Origin: Membranipora membranacea
Taxonomy: Eukaryota; Bryozoa; Gymnolaemata; Cheilostomatida; Membraniporidae
DNA length: 64,000 nt
Direction: 5' to 3'
Assembly: GCA_914767715.1 (NCBI GenBank)
Contig: OU612067.1
Location: 6,076,001 to 6,140,000, forward strand
The translations under genes and the position numbers were made by a program. Each line of letters begins with the position of its first letter. The stretch's first letter is position 1. Below, in pieces: positions 12,101 through 25,000 of this stretch. The notes under the pieces were generated by a model. The model did no database searches. It saw only the letters and a list, made by a program, of their open reading frames with translations, and was not told the origin of the DNA.

Positions 12101-15100
12101 CAAACCGTTTTGAGTTTTTATGGTTGGCAAATTCATTTAATGATACAGTTCCTGTTTCACAAAAAAATGTCTAAGTTGGGGGATGAGACGACGATTAAGG
12201 ACGAGCGAGTTGCCAATCTTTTCGTCACAAAGCAGCCCTGCGCAGGTGACAGTCAAGTGAAAGTTCGGTAGTTTTGTTTTGTTTTCAATTTTGTTTGAGT
12301 GGTGTCGATTTCTAATTTTGTTGAAAGCTAAGACTTGAATGTTTGTATATGAATCATTACAAGGGATTAAACAGAGAAAATCACTTCTTTTCTTTGTCAT
12401 ATGTGTGTTTTGGTCGATTTTTGGTTGAGTAGCATTCAATAGAGCTGAGCATCCTGCTTCTAGATATCAGGTTTTTCAGCCACAAAAATAATTATTAGTC
12501 ACTGATTTTAACACAGCCACTCCAGGACCACAATGGAGAAAACCACCTCTAAATCCAGAAGTCAAGAATCTCACTGAATAATAGAGAATTGGGGTTAAAT
12601 CGCCATTCAGCTGTTTAAATCAATCATAAAGGTTTTTAAAAGACAAAACCTCAGCATTTATTTGGCCACTTCAATTTGAGGGTAATCATCTTCAAATTAT
12701 AAATAATCCAACCCTGCCACAGGCATTGCTGCAAGGGTAAGCAAAAAAGTCTAGCCCTCCGAATCACTGACGTAGGCCTTGATTTCAGAGACTTCCATCT
12801 TAAAATACATCAGACCTGCATTACTGATCAGCACACTTAAAATTGATAAGAGCAGTCTACATCAATGCTAAACAAAGTAATCTAGCTGATTATGATAACC
12901 AAAATAAAGATGGTCCGGATTACGATCAATTAAATGTACATAGATAGGAAAGTGAGTGTCCACCCAATAACTCATGTCCTGTGTTCTATCTTTAGGTTAC
13001 ACCGGTCTTATTGGGCGCATTAAAGTCAGCGCAGGTGTCAGTTCTCAGGCTAATGGGTAAACTGCACCAAGCTCCGCCAACGCTCTTGTGAAAGCCTAAT
13101 TCCAGATAACAGAATCGTGGGCATTAGCTTGGTATGCTTGTGCTTGTGCGGAATCAATATTGCACTCGCTGGTCACATCGAGATAATAGTGGAGAAAGTT
13201 TGAATTGCGCATCATTCTTTGCGATTCCCTCAGACACGATAAATTATTACCATATAGGGTTATCATCTAACCTAACGCCTAACCAGGTAATGATCGTTAA
13301 ATTTAGAACCAGCATAGCTCATTCACCAATATTACTTAGAATCTCCTTTAAAAATCAAACTTGACAAGGAAATGAAGCATCAGCAGCTTGCGCAATGTTA
13401 TGCACTTTGAACTTTTCTGTAATTGTGGCAAATTTTTGTGTTTCACAATTTAAATGTTTTCAGTAACAATAATTCATTATGATTGATCTCAAGAGTACTA
13501 AGACAAACTTTTGAACCTTGCCGCACTTTATCATCAATTCACTTCGTTTAAAACAGTCAGGATGAAGAGATATATCGATTATTCTTGAATTTTTCTTCTT
13601 AACTTATGAGTTCCGGTTCCTGAGTCAAACCAGCAATGACGATGATCCCAACATGGACAACGCCTAGAACCAGGAAAAGGATATGGGCATGATCACACCA
13701 AGATTAAATACTATGTTCACATTGAATTTGGTTTATACATTCCACATTTTGCCAAATCCTATATTAGGTAGCGGACTTTTGTCCGTCGGCGGGATTACTC
13801 ATAGTATAGGATGCCTCAGGTGTTAGTTCAAGATGGACACCGTGGTCCCAGGTACGGCTTTGGCAGTGCAGCTCCCACTGGCTACCTGTAAAAAAGTTAT
13901 CACCAATCGGTTAACCCCAAAATATCAGGGCCAGTAATTAACAAACCCCTTCCCACAATCTCAGAGCCGCCATGCAGTGGAGTAAAGCAAATCTTATCAC
14001 TCTGCAAACTTAGCTTTTAGGCTGCACGTCTTGAGGTTTAGTTTGTTGACACTGTCAGGTCTAAGTCAACTCTCCAGATACCATTAGGATGAAAATACTG
14101 ATAACAGTAAAATCTTCCTCACCTGCCCAAAACATCTTAGGCGATAGATTTAGGTGATGCAACGCTTTTTCGCAGAATAACAAACTGCCACCACCTACCA
14201 CCCCGGTAAGTGCCTTAAAAAGTCAACCAACCCGTATGCTGAGTCATGTTGAGAATAAAAGAGACTTTCCAGACAGACACCAGCCCTCCATATCTGGCAC
14301 AAAAATCACCAACAATAATTAAGAGCAAGCATTAAGATGGACCGTTATATTCTTGCTTAAATTTAAACCTTTTTATAACTAAACCTCTTGAGGTTTTCAG
14401 TAGTACTGCTAAGCGATGTGACATAGAAACGATGTCAGTGTCAGACAATTACGCCACTTTCAGCGGTGTAGTGGTGTAATCCTCATGGCAATAGGCATAA
14501 ATAACCATCTTTATTTTTTGTTTGCTGAAGATTGGCTACTGTGGTGACAACATAGGAATTATGGAGCAATGCGGCTGTAAAACTCTTTTGACATGATCGT
14601 TTATAAAAAGACTGTAATTTTGTGGACAAGTAATGATACCTATGATCCCTTTTCTGTTGAAAAATAGCTTGAATTTTTTTGCAACTGAGCAGGCTAAATA
14701 CCAGGGTAACTGCAATTGATCATGAATCAGTATTGTTTTGACAGAAACCAGATCGCTGATCCATTTGCCAATCTTGCTACTTCTCCACTAGTCAATATGG
14801 AACAGTACATTTTAGAATAGCGTTTGATCTCCAATTGTAAACGAGCCACAAATTACGTTGTTGTGGTGTTTTTCTTATATTTCAAACAAGGTTTTGAGAT
14901 GATTTTAGGATGACCCTCCCATGATGTATAAGGGTATGTTCCAGTTACTCATATTTTTGGTCAATATTTTAATGTTTTTAGTTCCTTCTTAGTGACTCAT
15001 TATTGTGGTTTAATACACTCCTCGACAACTAATTTAATTCTAACTGCAACAGCCAAAACCACATCATCGTGCTCTCTACCAATTCTGCTAAACCTCTTTT

Positions 15101-15931
15101 AAGAATTGCCCAAATTTGTTTTGTCGACTTCAGGGAACTGCTTTGGATAGGAGCTTATTGATCCAATAGATCACCATTACCATTTTGAATAGTAGTGGTA
15201 ATCAAATGCTTTTAGTCTGTTTAGCAGGAAAGGTTTAGATTGGTCTTTATCTCACCACTTTTGGAATTAACAAAATAAAATAAAACAGTTCTGCTGCGGA
15301 AATGCAAGGATCGCCAGGGGCACCACTATTGGTTCTAAAGTGTATCGCAGTCAAGGGCCATTTTATTGATAGCAAGGCGCTGATTCTAATTTTCACTTCA
15401 CACCTGCAGAAAATAGGAAATTTTTATGCGCTTTTTCACACCCTAGGCTCATTAAATTTCAACATTGTGTCATAAAGTCATCCCACTTGAGGTGTTACTA
15501 AAGTGTTGTTTTCATTCTCTCAGCAGGAAACGACATTTTCAAGTACCAATAAATCTGTATTGTGCCTCTTTGTAGCTAAAAAAAGTATCTAAGCAAAAAT
15601 TAATTCATCGTTCTCCAATTAACATAACTCAAAAGCTTATCAATTTACTTCAGAATCATTGGGCGCTTGTCCTAACACCCTAACACCCTTAATTTTTGGA
15701 AAAATAGAAAGCATGGCTAAGTTTTATCATTTTTTACGTCTCACTTTATCTGTCACTACAAAGAGAATATAAAAATGCTATAAATCTGAATTAAGATCAA
15801 CTTGTGGTAGCTGTTTACCTCAGCTTCAAATGTTTGATGCGTCAGCAGTATTTATAGAAACAATGGCATCCAAGGGAAGAGAAAAAAAACAGTCTGTCCT
15901 AACAATCCAATGTCACAGGAATACCTTCATA

Positions 15932-16037
15932 AGATAAACCATAGACCATTTGCCTGCATTCCGAGACGCTCCCGATCCACTGGAAGGGAGCAACAGGAAT
16001 GCAGGCAATTGGATCAAACTTGTTCTAGATAAACCAT
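15932..16037. mobile_element. Hairpin element, copy 1, flanked by an 11-bp direct repeat
   Basis: A 13-bp perfect stem (TTGCCTGCATTCC with GGAATGCAGGCAA) encloses a second 6-bp stem (GCTCCC with GGGAGC). The unit is bounded by the direct repeat AGATAAACCAT (15932-15942 and 16027-16037), which looks like a target-site duplication. A second, diverged copy lies at 57578-57679. It has no coding capacity. It fits a short non-autonomous foldback transposon or a structured element. No family is assigned. Confidence 0.55.
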
Positions 16038-19000
16038 CACCAACTCACCTAGCTGAAATATTTTGCTATGAAATATTGATGGCTGACCAGTTCATTGGAC
16101 CATCCAGCTGATATATCCTCAACAGATATCAATCATAAACCAACTAGAAAAGGCAAAATGGCAGAAACTGGAATCTATTTTCAGACCACGATATTCGTGA
16201 TATCTATACCTATGATACTTTTGCATTCCTGTGTAAGATGGGAAGCTTATCAAAGATGTTGATAAGGTTCATGGAAACTTCTCTTCAATCTTCTATTTTA
16301 CCCTGCCAGGGTTGAACAGGCAGGACCGACATCATTGCTGGCACATGATTGTTCGACGAGTATCAATACAAGAAAGCTACCATACTCGACGAGGGGGAGG
16401 CGGAGATGGGTTGATATAATGGTGACACCAATGATCATCCACAGCAATCGACCGGCAGGTTGACTTGGATTTTCAATGCCTAGCTATAGCTACCAATGAC
16501 CTTTTGGCTAGGAAAGGCGTTATCAACTGTCAACACATTAACAGATGTAAATGAGGTTTCAAAATACTGCTGACCCCATCAAACTGAGGAGGCACAAGAG
16601 CTCTATCTGACCTTCAATCATCTCTGGATGTTTTGATAGGATTAAAATCTCAAGTATCCACTTTGTATCTAACAAATTGGTAGCAGGTACTTGTATAGCC
16701 TACAAGTAAAGCATTACCAGGCTTTTATAAGCTCGGGGATAATACCACCATCGAGGAGCCAAGCCAACATCAAAGAGTACTCAAGTGCTAGAACTGATTT
16801 GATTTGGAGAATTAAAAGTTAATGCTTATAATTTGACAAAACCAACTCATTGACATTGTTTCCCATGTTTCAGGAGAGCATCTGATGGAAAAATCCTTTT
16901 AATTTAACCTCAAATTTTAAAGGAGATGTGCTTAGTTCCTTTCAAACCGCTCCATGCCCATTAGATGTCTGATCTGGCCAGAAGTGGTTTATGGGTTGAG
17001 GGATTACCCACCGGAAGATGGAGCTGTTAATCCATCTTCTCACACATTAAGTGAACAATGGTGCTATAATGCTGTTAGACCTTCGCTTTGTTCAATATCC
17101 TGCTCTTTCAGGAAAAGTTTAAATGCGTCTTTTTCTACCCTACTTATGGAGGTAATGGGTTAAAAGGAGAATGTTCTCCTGCATAGATGCAAGGTCGTCA
17201 AGAGGCGGCGGTTTTGGTTTTGATGTGCAGCCGGATCAAGGGAGAAACTTAGATATTTTTATAGCGCATCAGTTTTTGTTAAGCCAAGTGATGGGCATAA
17301 TCCATTTATTAGGATCATAATTCCTCCAGACTGGAATCCATTACTGTTGTCTGGCATAACAAGCTTGTTTTCGTTGTTTGGGATGTTGAGGAACATCAAC
17401 ATCTCACCTTTACTGGTACTACTGAGAAATACACACAATAATTACAAAGAAATGGAAGGGTCCGAACAAAGTCGAGGATGTGTGATGTTTTAGAGACAGG
17501 CTTCCTCTGCTTGATGAGTAAGTGGCTCACTTTTCTAACTTTGGCCACACTTGGGAGTGCGAGAACAACAGCTTTACCGAATCCACACCTTGATGAACAG
17601 GCTGTTGGGGCTAATTAACACCTCAATCAGGACTCACAGACAGCTGCACGCTTCATCTCATTACTCTCTGGCATAATTTTAAAATATTTACCATAAAATA
17701 TTGTGTAAGACTGTAACAAAGTAACAATGCTGATAAACAACCAGACTGATAATTAACAAAGATTATCCAACTAATAAGCTAACCAGATTTCGATCTTCGA
17801 CATGGGGTGGCACACTGACCTGCCAGCTAGGTTACAGTGTGAGGATCTTGGTCTATCTGTTTACAATCCAACAAGAGATAAATAATGCAAATTGCCATAG
17901 AAATTCTGGGTTGCTTCTTATCTCTACCAGTGCACAGCAATTACACAACCCAAATGAAATCCCGGATGACATGCGACAATACCAGATTCAAGCCTTACAA
18001 TCAACCAAACACAGGCCACTCTAGGCCAATGCTCTTTTGAAGTCAGCAGTTTTCATGTCCCCAAAGCCCCAAGTAGGCGCATAATTACCAATAAATATAC
18101 ATCAGGCTTGTTATTTTGATCATTGGTATTTGTTTATAGTGTGGGACGATTAAAAACTCTCATGGAACCAGAAGGAATATGAGTCAACTTCAGCTAAAAC
18201 TGAGTCACTCAATTTGTCTCATGGGCAAGATGTTCAGGTTTAATTTTCAGCATTTTGTGTTTGTTCGGCTATATACTTATCTGTCTCAAAGCATCAATAC
18301 AAGTTCAACCCAAATCTTGCGGCGCATCATTCAGGAAATTCAGGCAATGAAGGAGGCAAAGAACCAACTTGGTGAAGGTCTGTGGGTACAGCAATTTTCA
18401 AACACCTCTGCATTATTTGTCTCAATTTGTTAACCTGTATGAGTATGAGTAATATTGCTCCACCCTGAGTTATTTATGTGACATAGACCATCTAGACACC
18501 TCTGCAATACCATAATACTTTGCCTCTCTGGCAAAATAAGTTTATTAGTAAGAAATTTCTCACCAAATTTCACTTTGATAATATTGAATCACCTTGGAGC
18601 ACGATGAGTAAGAGAAGATGGCCACCATATCAAAGTGGTTATTTACCTCAACACATACCATCACATCTGATTATCTACCATTCAGAGGTGAACTGGTCTG
18701 GTCTTAAACTGATCTTATAATGATAGTTTATTTACAAGACTGAGAATCTGAGTTGATAAAAAAGAAATATGAGGGACGGTGTCTTATCTCCCGTTACCGA
18801 TAGGGTAAGCTGGCAGTGAACCATGCTATAATAAATTTCTATCTTGTCACCATGGTAACACTTTCTGTTTGTGACCACCAGGGAAACATATCTCAGCTTT
18901 GAATGGTGATATTCGGTTGCTTGGTGGTAGTCTTAATTATTTGATTAAAATCTGTTTTAGATTTTATTGTAAGATGGTGTGATATTATTTTCCTTTACAC

Positions 19001-22000
19001 TTATTCCCCTGGTGATTTAACTTTAAACTTCAAAGTTGTTTTTTGTTGACTTGGTGGCAAAAAATTACATACACAACACATTAGGTGAAGCCATAATGTG
19101 TGACATGCGCCATTTATGTACATCAATTGCCTTGGAATTAAAAATTCACATCTGCCTGACCAGATAAACAATAAAGCTCCCACAGAGGTTCTGTTCTAAA
19201 TACTGATACTCCTAACCAGCCTGAGCCTAGCCATCTTCAGCGGCCATCATCTTGACATCTGGTAGCTAGAAGCAGTTCTTGGCAGTCTTCTATCAGCCCG
19301 GTAGCAATGAATACCTAGCAGATCTAATTTGGCACACTACAGGAAGCATAAAACCCACTATACCACCATAAAGAGAGTATAAAATTTGCCAAATTATGTG
19401 CCTCTGTAATACAATAAATTACTGCATTTTGATATTTCACTATTCGCAGAATTGACTATTGCTATTAAAACTTCACACCATTCAACATTACGATACTAGT
19501 GCTGGTAGCAACAACCAGAGATTCCGGTAATCGAATAGCTGACCAAAGTATTTGAGCAGATACTAAAAACTGCTGGCATACAGATAATACTCAGAGCAGA
19601 TCCTGGTGGTGAACATTAGGTAATACTAATAGTCTAGACCACCACAGGAGAGCCACTCAAGAGACAAAGCTACCTTCCTTGTGACCAGCTCCGGTAGCAA
19701 TTTGATCACATTACCAAAACTTATCCAACTTTTTGGCATTTCTCTTTATGCACATAAATTATAAATGCAGGTGTGCGGAAGATGTGGATTTAACAAAGGA
19801 TTTCGGATCATAATTCTGCCACAGACCTGCATGGATTGAAGAATGGGGATAGATGAGAGATCCTGGGTGCCAGGGTTGGAGTCTTGAGATCTAGGTTAAG
19901 ATCTGACTGCCAGGGTTTAAACTCTCATATGGTCGATTATGCTTACTTTACTTTTGGAAATGCCATAGTAAAAATGAAGAGTAAAGTCCTTGGTAAAGGT
20001 GGTAATGGCTCATTGCTCCAAACAGGAATTGGAATATACTAATATTGTTGAGTAGAGCTGTTATCCTTGATTTCCTCCAAAATAAAGGATTAATAGCAAT
20101 AAAAAGAGAGGGTTAATCGGATTATGAATGGATTGAATATTGAGCAACATTCAAATTTTAGACTATCTACCAGCTTAATTAAATAATCCAAAGCACCTTG
20201 CACAACATGGACATTACAAGAGAGCATAGCAAACAAACAACTCAGGAGCAGGCCTGTCTCAGATGCCAAATTCTACATATCGTAAGGATTTAGAATATAC
20301 AGTGGCAAAGCTGTTATTGCCAATTAAAATTCACTGCTGAGCATTCCTTTTCACTATGACTGGACTTGCCGACAAATGGCCGAATGCGACACAAGTGGCA
20401 ATTTGATGAAACACTCTCGCTTGTTCGCCAACAAAAGATTGACAACACAACTTATTATTACAATCGATTATCTTTATAATACCGATAGCTTCAAGCATTT
20501 GCTAACCTAAGGAGATGGAAATGAAAATAGCAAAGCAGTGAGTCAGCATTCAGGATGAATGATGTTGAATAATTCGAAAACTGAGCGGCAGCAATCTTCT
20601 CGAGACTTTCTGGCGCAAGTTTAGTACTAATTTATTTGTTTTTACCAATTCATTGAGAGATGTAATAGGGCTGAGTGCAATATTTAACAAGTGAATATGA
20701 AGCCGCGGGGTGACAACCTCTTGTCAATTTGGCAGCTAGCTTATAATGCTGCCTCAATAAGACAAGAAAACTGTTTTGCTGACTTGAACTTAACAACCGG
20801 ACATATCAATCACTACTTCTAAGCCCCTTCTAAGATTTCAATAGCATTTTATTTGATATTAGTTATGAGGGCAGCCCCTTTTACTTGCTCTGGAATCCTC
20901 AAATATTCCTTTATTGTCAACAGGCAGGCGTAAATCACAGTAGTGTTTTGAGGTGCATGCAAATAATTCTGGTGATTAGAATTGGCACCTATTTGTTGCT
21001 GTTTTCATTAGAATTTTAACATCTTAGGTAATGCAAATAATTATGAGCACTAAATTCCCAAAGAAAACAAATTACCTTGTCATTGATGGGAACCTTACAA
21101 AATACACTTGTAATCAATGGCTAAAGTTATTAGTGAAAATTCTAAAAGATGGAAGGTGATATGAAACGGATATAACTCTGTCCATACATAACAATGTATT
21201 TCAACCCTCTCGCTCTTTCTCCAAGAGCTGATGCCGCAATTATTTGAGACCTAGGAGTACTGCCTTTGATAAGATAATATTAATATGAATTAATTAATAT
21301 GAGCACATATTTTTAAGCCAAATTATAAGGATGTCTGAAAAATATATGTAAGCTCGCGGCTTTTTCGGAGTGCTTTTCCTAGCATACATTTCATAGTCTG
21401 ACGGATCACCATTAGTAATGCTTCGTCATACACCTTGCTATCTTACTCAAGTGATTTATCACATAAATGAAAACATCATCAACATTTATTAAAATATATT
21501 TTCATATCAATTTAAGAGGGTCGATAAATTATTTACATGGCCTTTGTCTTAGATGAAATAATGTCTGTTCTCAGTTTCCCATTTCAAATGATTTTAGCTC
21601 TTGTGTTGCGGTGCCTTTTGTATATGGACAGGATGCAGATGTAAAGTGGTTAATAGCAAGTCTTTTGCACCAGAAACAAGCCTTTGCTCTTAAAAAAACC
21701 ACAAAAAAACGCCTGATGATGGCTTATAATAAGTGTTAGGTAAGTATCGTACAGTAAAGACCAGAGGCTAAAGCGGAGCAGGTGACAGGGAAAAGAGTTG
21801 CGATACTATACTTAAACAAAGTACTAAATAAACAACAACGTTTTAACTCTACAACAATGGAGCATCTCCAGTTGTAAGTTTATACTCTCAGCCTGCCAGC
21901 TGATGTTGTGATAATCTTTGTGATGATGCTACGCAGGGAACAATGTCCGAAAATATTATCTCTGAAAATATTCCACTGTGCTATAATAAAATGTGCAACA

Positions 22001-25000
22001 ATATTGGCAATCTGGCTACTCTAAGTAGTTCTAACAATGTTTTGAGTGGGTCATAAATCCAAAAGATTTGGAGATGTTACGCACAAAGCATGTGCCATAG
22101 ATAGCACCTGTGGGCTGACAGACAAACATCGCCCTCAATGAGAGGACAAAACCCGGAGATGCTCTAAGCTACAAGTGGCCACTCTCAGTTATAAGACGGA
22201 ATCGTTACTAGATTATTTGGAATTTAATTGCCACTAAAAGCTCTCCAATGAGTCACACAATTTTCGTCAATTGTCTTTAGGAGTTTGGCAGTGATACTCT
22301 TGACTTTTGTAAAGAGAGACTCCAAGTCAGTTTGAGCAAATATCAGCTATCAGTGACGCGCTGGATGCTGAAAAACTGCAGCCCCGTCATCTGTGCACTG
22401 GGGGTATTTGGAATCATTTCCAGAACTTGTCTGTAAATATTTTCTTTTTATGCCTCGATGCAGGCTTTAATAGTTCAATATTGAAACGGTCTATAAGAAA
22501 GTATGAAAGCCATGTCATTCAGGCTTGTCATGATTTGAAGTTATGTGATAAGTGCTATTCGAAATAAAAACATGGCAGGCAGGTAGGCATGTTTAATCCT
22601 CGTAACTATCCGGCTAGATAAAACCCATAAGCCTGTCATTGATGATTATAGGCGATGAAATACAGTTAAGGGACTGACCACCCAGTGTAAATTCCTCTAA
22701 TTCTTTGGATATCTTGAAAGTGTAATGGGGTAGAAAACTCCTTCAGGAGAATTAATAAGATTTATTTCATTCTCTCCCTAATAAGACATTAATCTTTATA
22801 AAATCCCAAAAATTTCACTTTTCCACTTCATTGGTGTTTGCCATTTAGCATGATCAATGTACAAAAAATTTGCATATTGGAGCCAAGATATTGATGATAT
22901 CATTCATTAATTCTATCTCTAATGTTATACAATAGATTGAGCAAACTAACAGGATTATTTATTGAGTAGCTGTTCTTCTTACTCAAATGTAATTAGGCAT
23001 GAAAAATCCATCCAAATAAAATTATCCCAATATTATCCTAACATAAGTATTGACAAAAAACAGTTAACCAGCCTTTTGTACAAGTGAAGTAGCCCAAAAG
23101 CATTGAAAGCCTGTGAACAGGCTATAGACATTGAGAATACAAACTGAATCATCTTCATTGATTTACGAGAAGAGAGAACCCATTCAAAAAGAGATATGGG
23201 TGTTGAATACAATTAGGATGATAATACACTCACTAAAAAATGGTGACCAACATCCAGTTAACAAACAGTCAGGTGTAGTTTTCACACATAAACCGGCCAA
23301 CTCAATCTCTTACTACACTATTAGTGTCAGTTTTTATGGACTATTTTATTTTAAATGTTGATTATTTGTTTCTGAATATCAGGATGAAAACACCGTCATA
23401 ATTAGTAACAAACAATCATGGATGATTCTACACCTAGAGCAGTAGCAGGCAATATTACCAAGTCAAACTGCACATAAACCTGGGGTTTCATTCTCAGCTA
23501 TGATTCATGTCGCTCAATCTAACAGACGTCTGCACTTTCGTGGGTTCAATCTTTACTGCCCAGCAACAAACATCCTGCCTGGACATTTCTAAGCGAAGCA
23601 TTCTCAGTGCAGAGTCAGAAAGAAACTCCCAGCTATTGAGCACGGTACCATTTTGAACCTGTTGGTCCACCCTTCCTATACCATCATTGATTGGTAGCAT
23701 TTAAAGGAAGTTGCCTATTTGTTTCCTGCCCTCCTCAGGGAGAGAGGAGGTGGAGGGATTTTTCTCCACAGGCCCAGGCGATGCTTAGTCACTATTGGAA
23801 GCAATTTAAATGATAATACATAGGTGGCAAAACTAGGTGTATGGCTTCTGTTTTTATATGAATTTTGCGTAATTACATACTGTTTTGTTTCCTGGATATC
23901 AACAAAAACAAAGTTTCTGTAGCTAAGTTCCAACTGTAACCGTGTTAAAAATGTACCTCCCCTAGTGAGACAACAGGGATGAATAAGCGTTAAAACCAGG
24001 TGTCTAATTTGGGTGTTCGATTTGAAGATAGACGTCAATCTCGCCTACAGATAGAAGGCGAGTCAAATTCAGAAAGTTTGCTTGACTAAACTTCAGACTC
24101 AGTCACACTGGCTGACTGGTATGTAAGTCTAAGCTCTTTATGACAGTAACAGGAGCGTCAGTCTAGGTGCATTCATCCATTTAACATCTTAATCGCTTTA
24201 AGTTTCGTGTTTAGATAACTTTGAAATGGGAGCCTTCAATAAAGCCTTTACTTTTTGACAATAAAAGAAAGAAGTAGTTGGTATGTTTTTGTATTTGGTT
24301 TTATATTTGCAAACACAAGGTACTCATGATTGTCGTTAATGGGCCATTTAATACCAGATCTCATTACTGACTGCCTCGACACATAAACACTCGATTGGGT
24401 TACAATAGAGTAAAACTACCAAAAACACAATGGACAAAAATTCGTCCAGGTAGTATCCAGTAATTAGGGGACAAGATAAATATTTATTGTTCCGACAAGG
24501 CTGCGAATATAATAATAAGATGTACTTGGAAGTGTTTGCTGCTTTTTATTCAGGTGCACTTTACAGGTATTCGGCAGCTCAAGTTACCACCTGTTTATAG
24601 CTTTGCCAATAGGGTACAGAAATGGCCAGAGTCAAGTTGTCGGCTAATGATTTTGATAGCCACAACCAATTAAATACTTGGGGTGACTATCTACTTCAGG
24701 TAAAGCTAACCCAACTCCTTGAGCTGACATTAGATTGTACCTGCTAAATATTACATAACCTACACACCAGACACCAAATGTTATTAAACTCCCTGATTGA
24801 ACTGAGCTGATACTTCAGGCTAGAAAAAAAATGATAGTATGCGGGTAGCTGGTACTTGTTCGGTGCCTGTTTCAAAGTAAAATGCTCTATGGTTTACTCA
24901 ATATTGGGCTTGGGTCCAGATCTCTTGGTTTTAAGCTAATGGATTTAATGGTTATGAGGGAAGGATAAGGTCTTTCTTTCCTACTTGTCTCACAACGCCA

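Noticed and set aside
16353-16393. Near-palindrome around CGACGAGTAT and ATACTCGACGA
   Set aside because: Short and imperfect, with no flanking structure to raise it above chance.
16954-17163. 69-codon plus-strand frame containing a Cys cluster
   Set aside because: No splice sites, signal peptide or recognisable motif; short enough to be chance.
19840-19930. Possible tRNA-like or direct-repeat stretch with TGCCAGGGTT twice
   Set aside because: No cloverleaf can be drawn, and the repeat is only about 10 bases.
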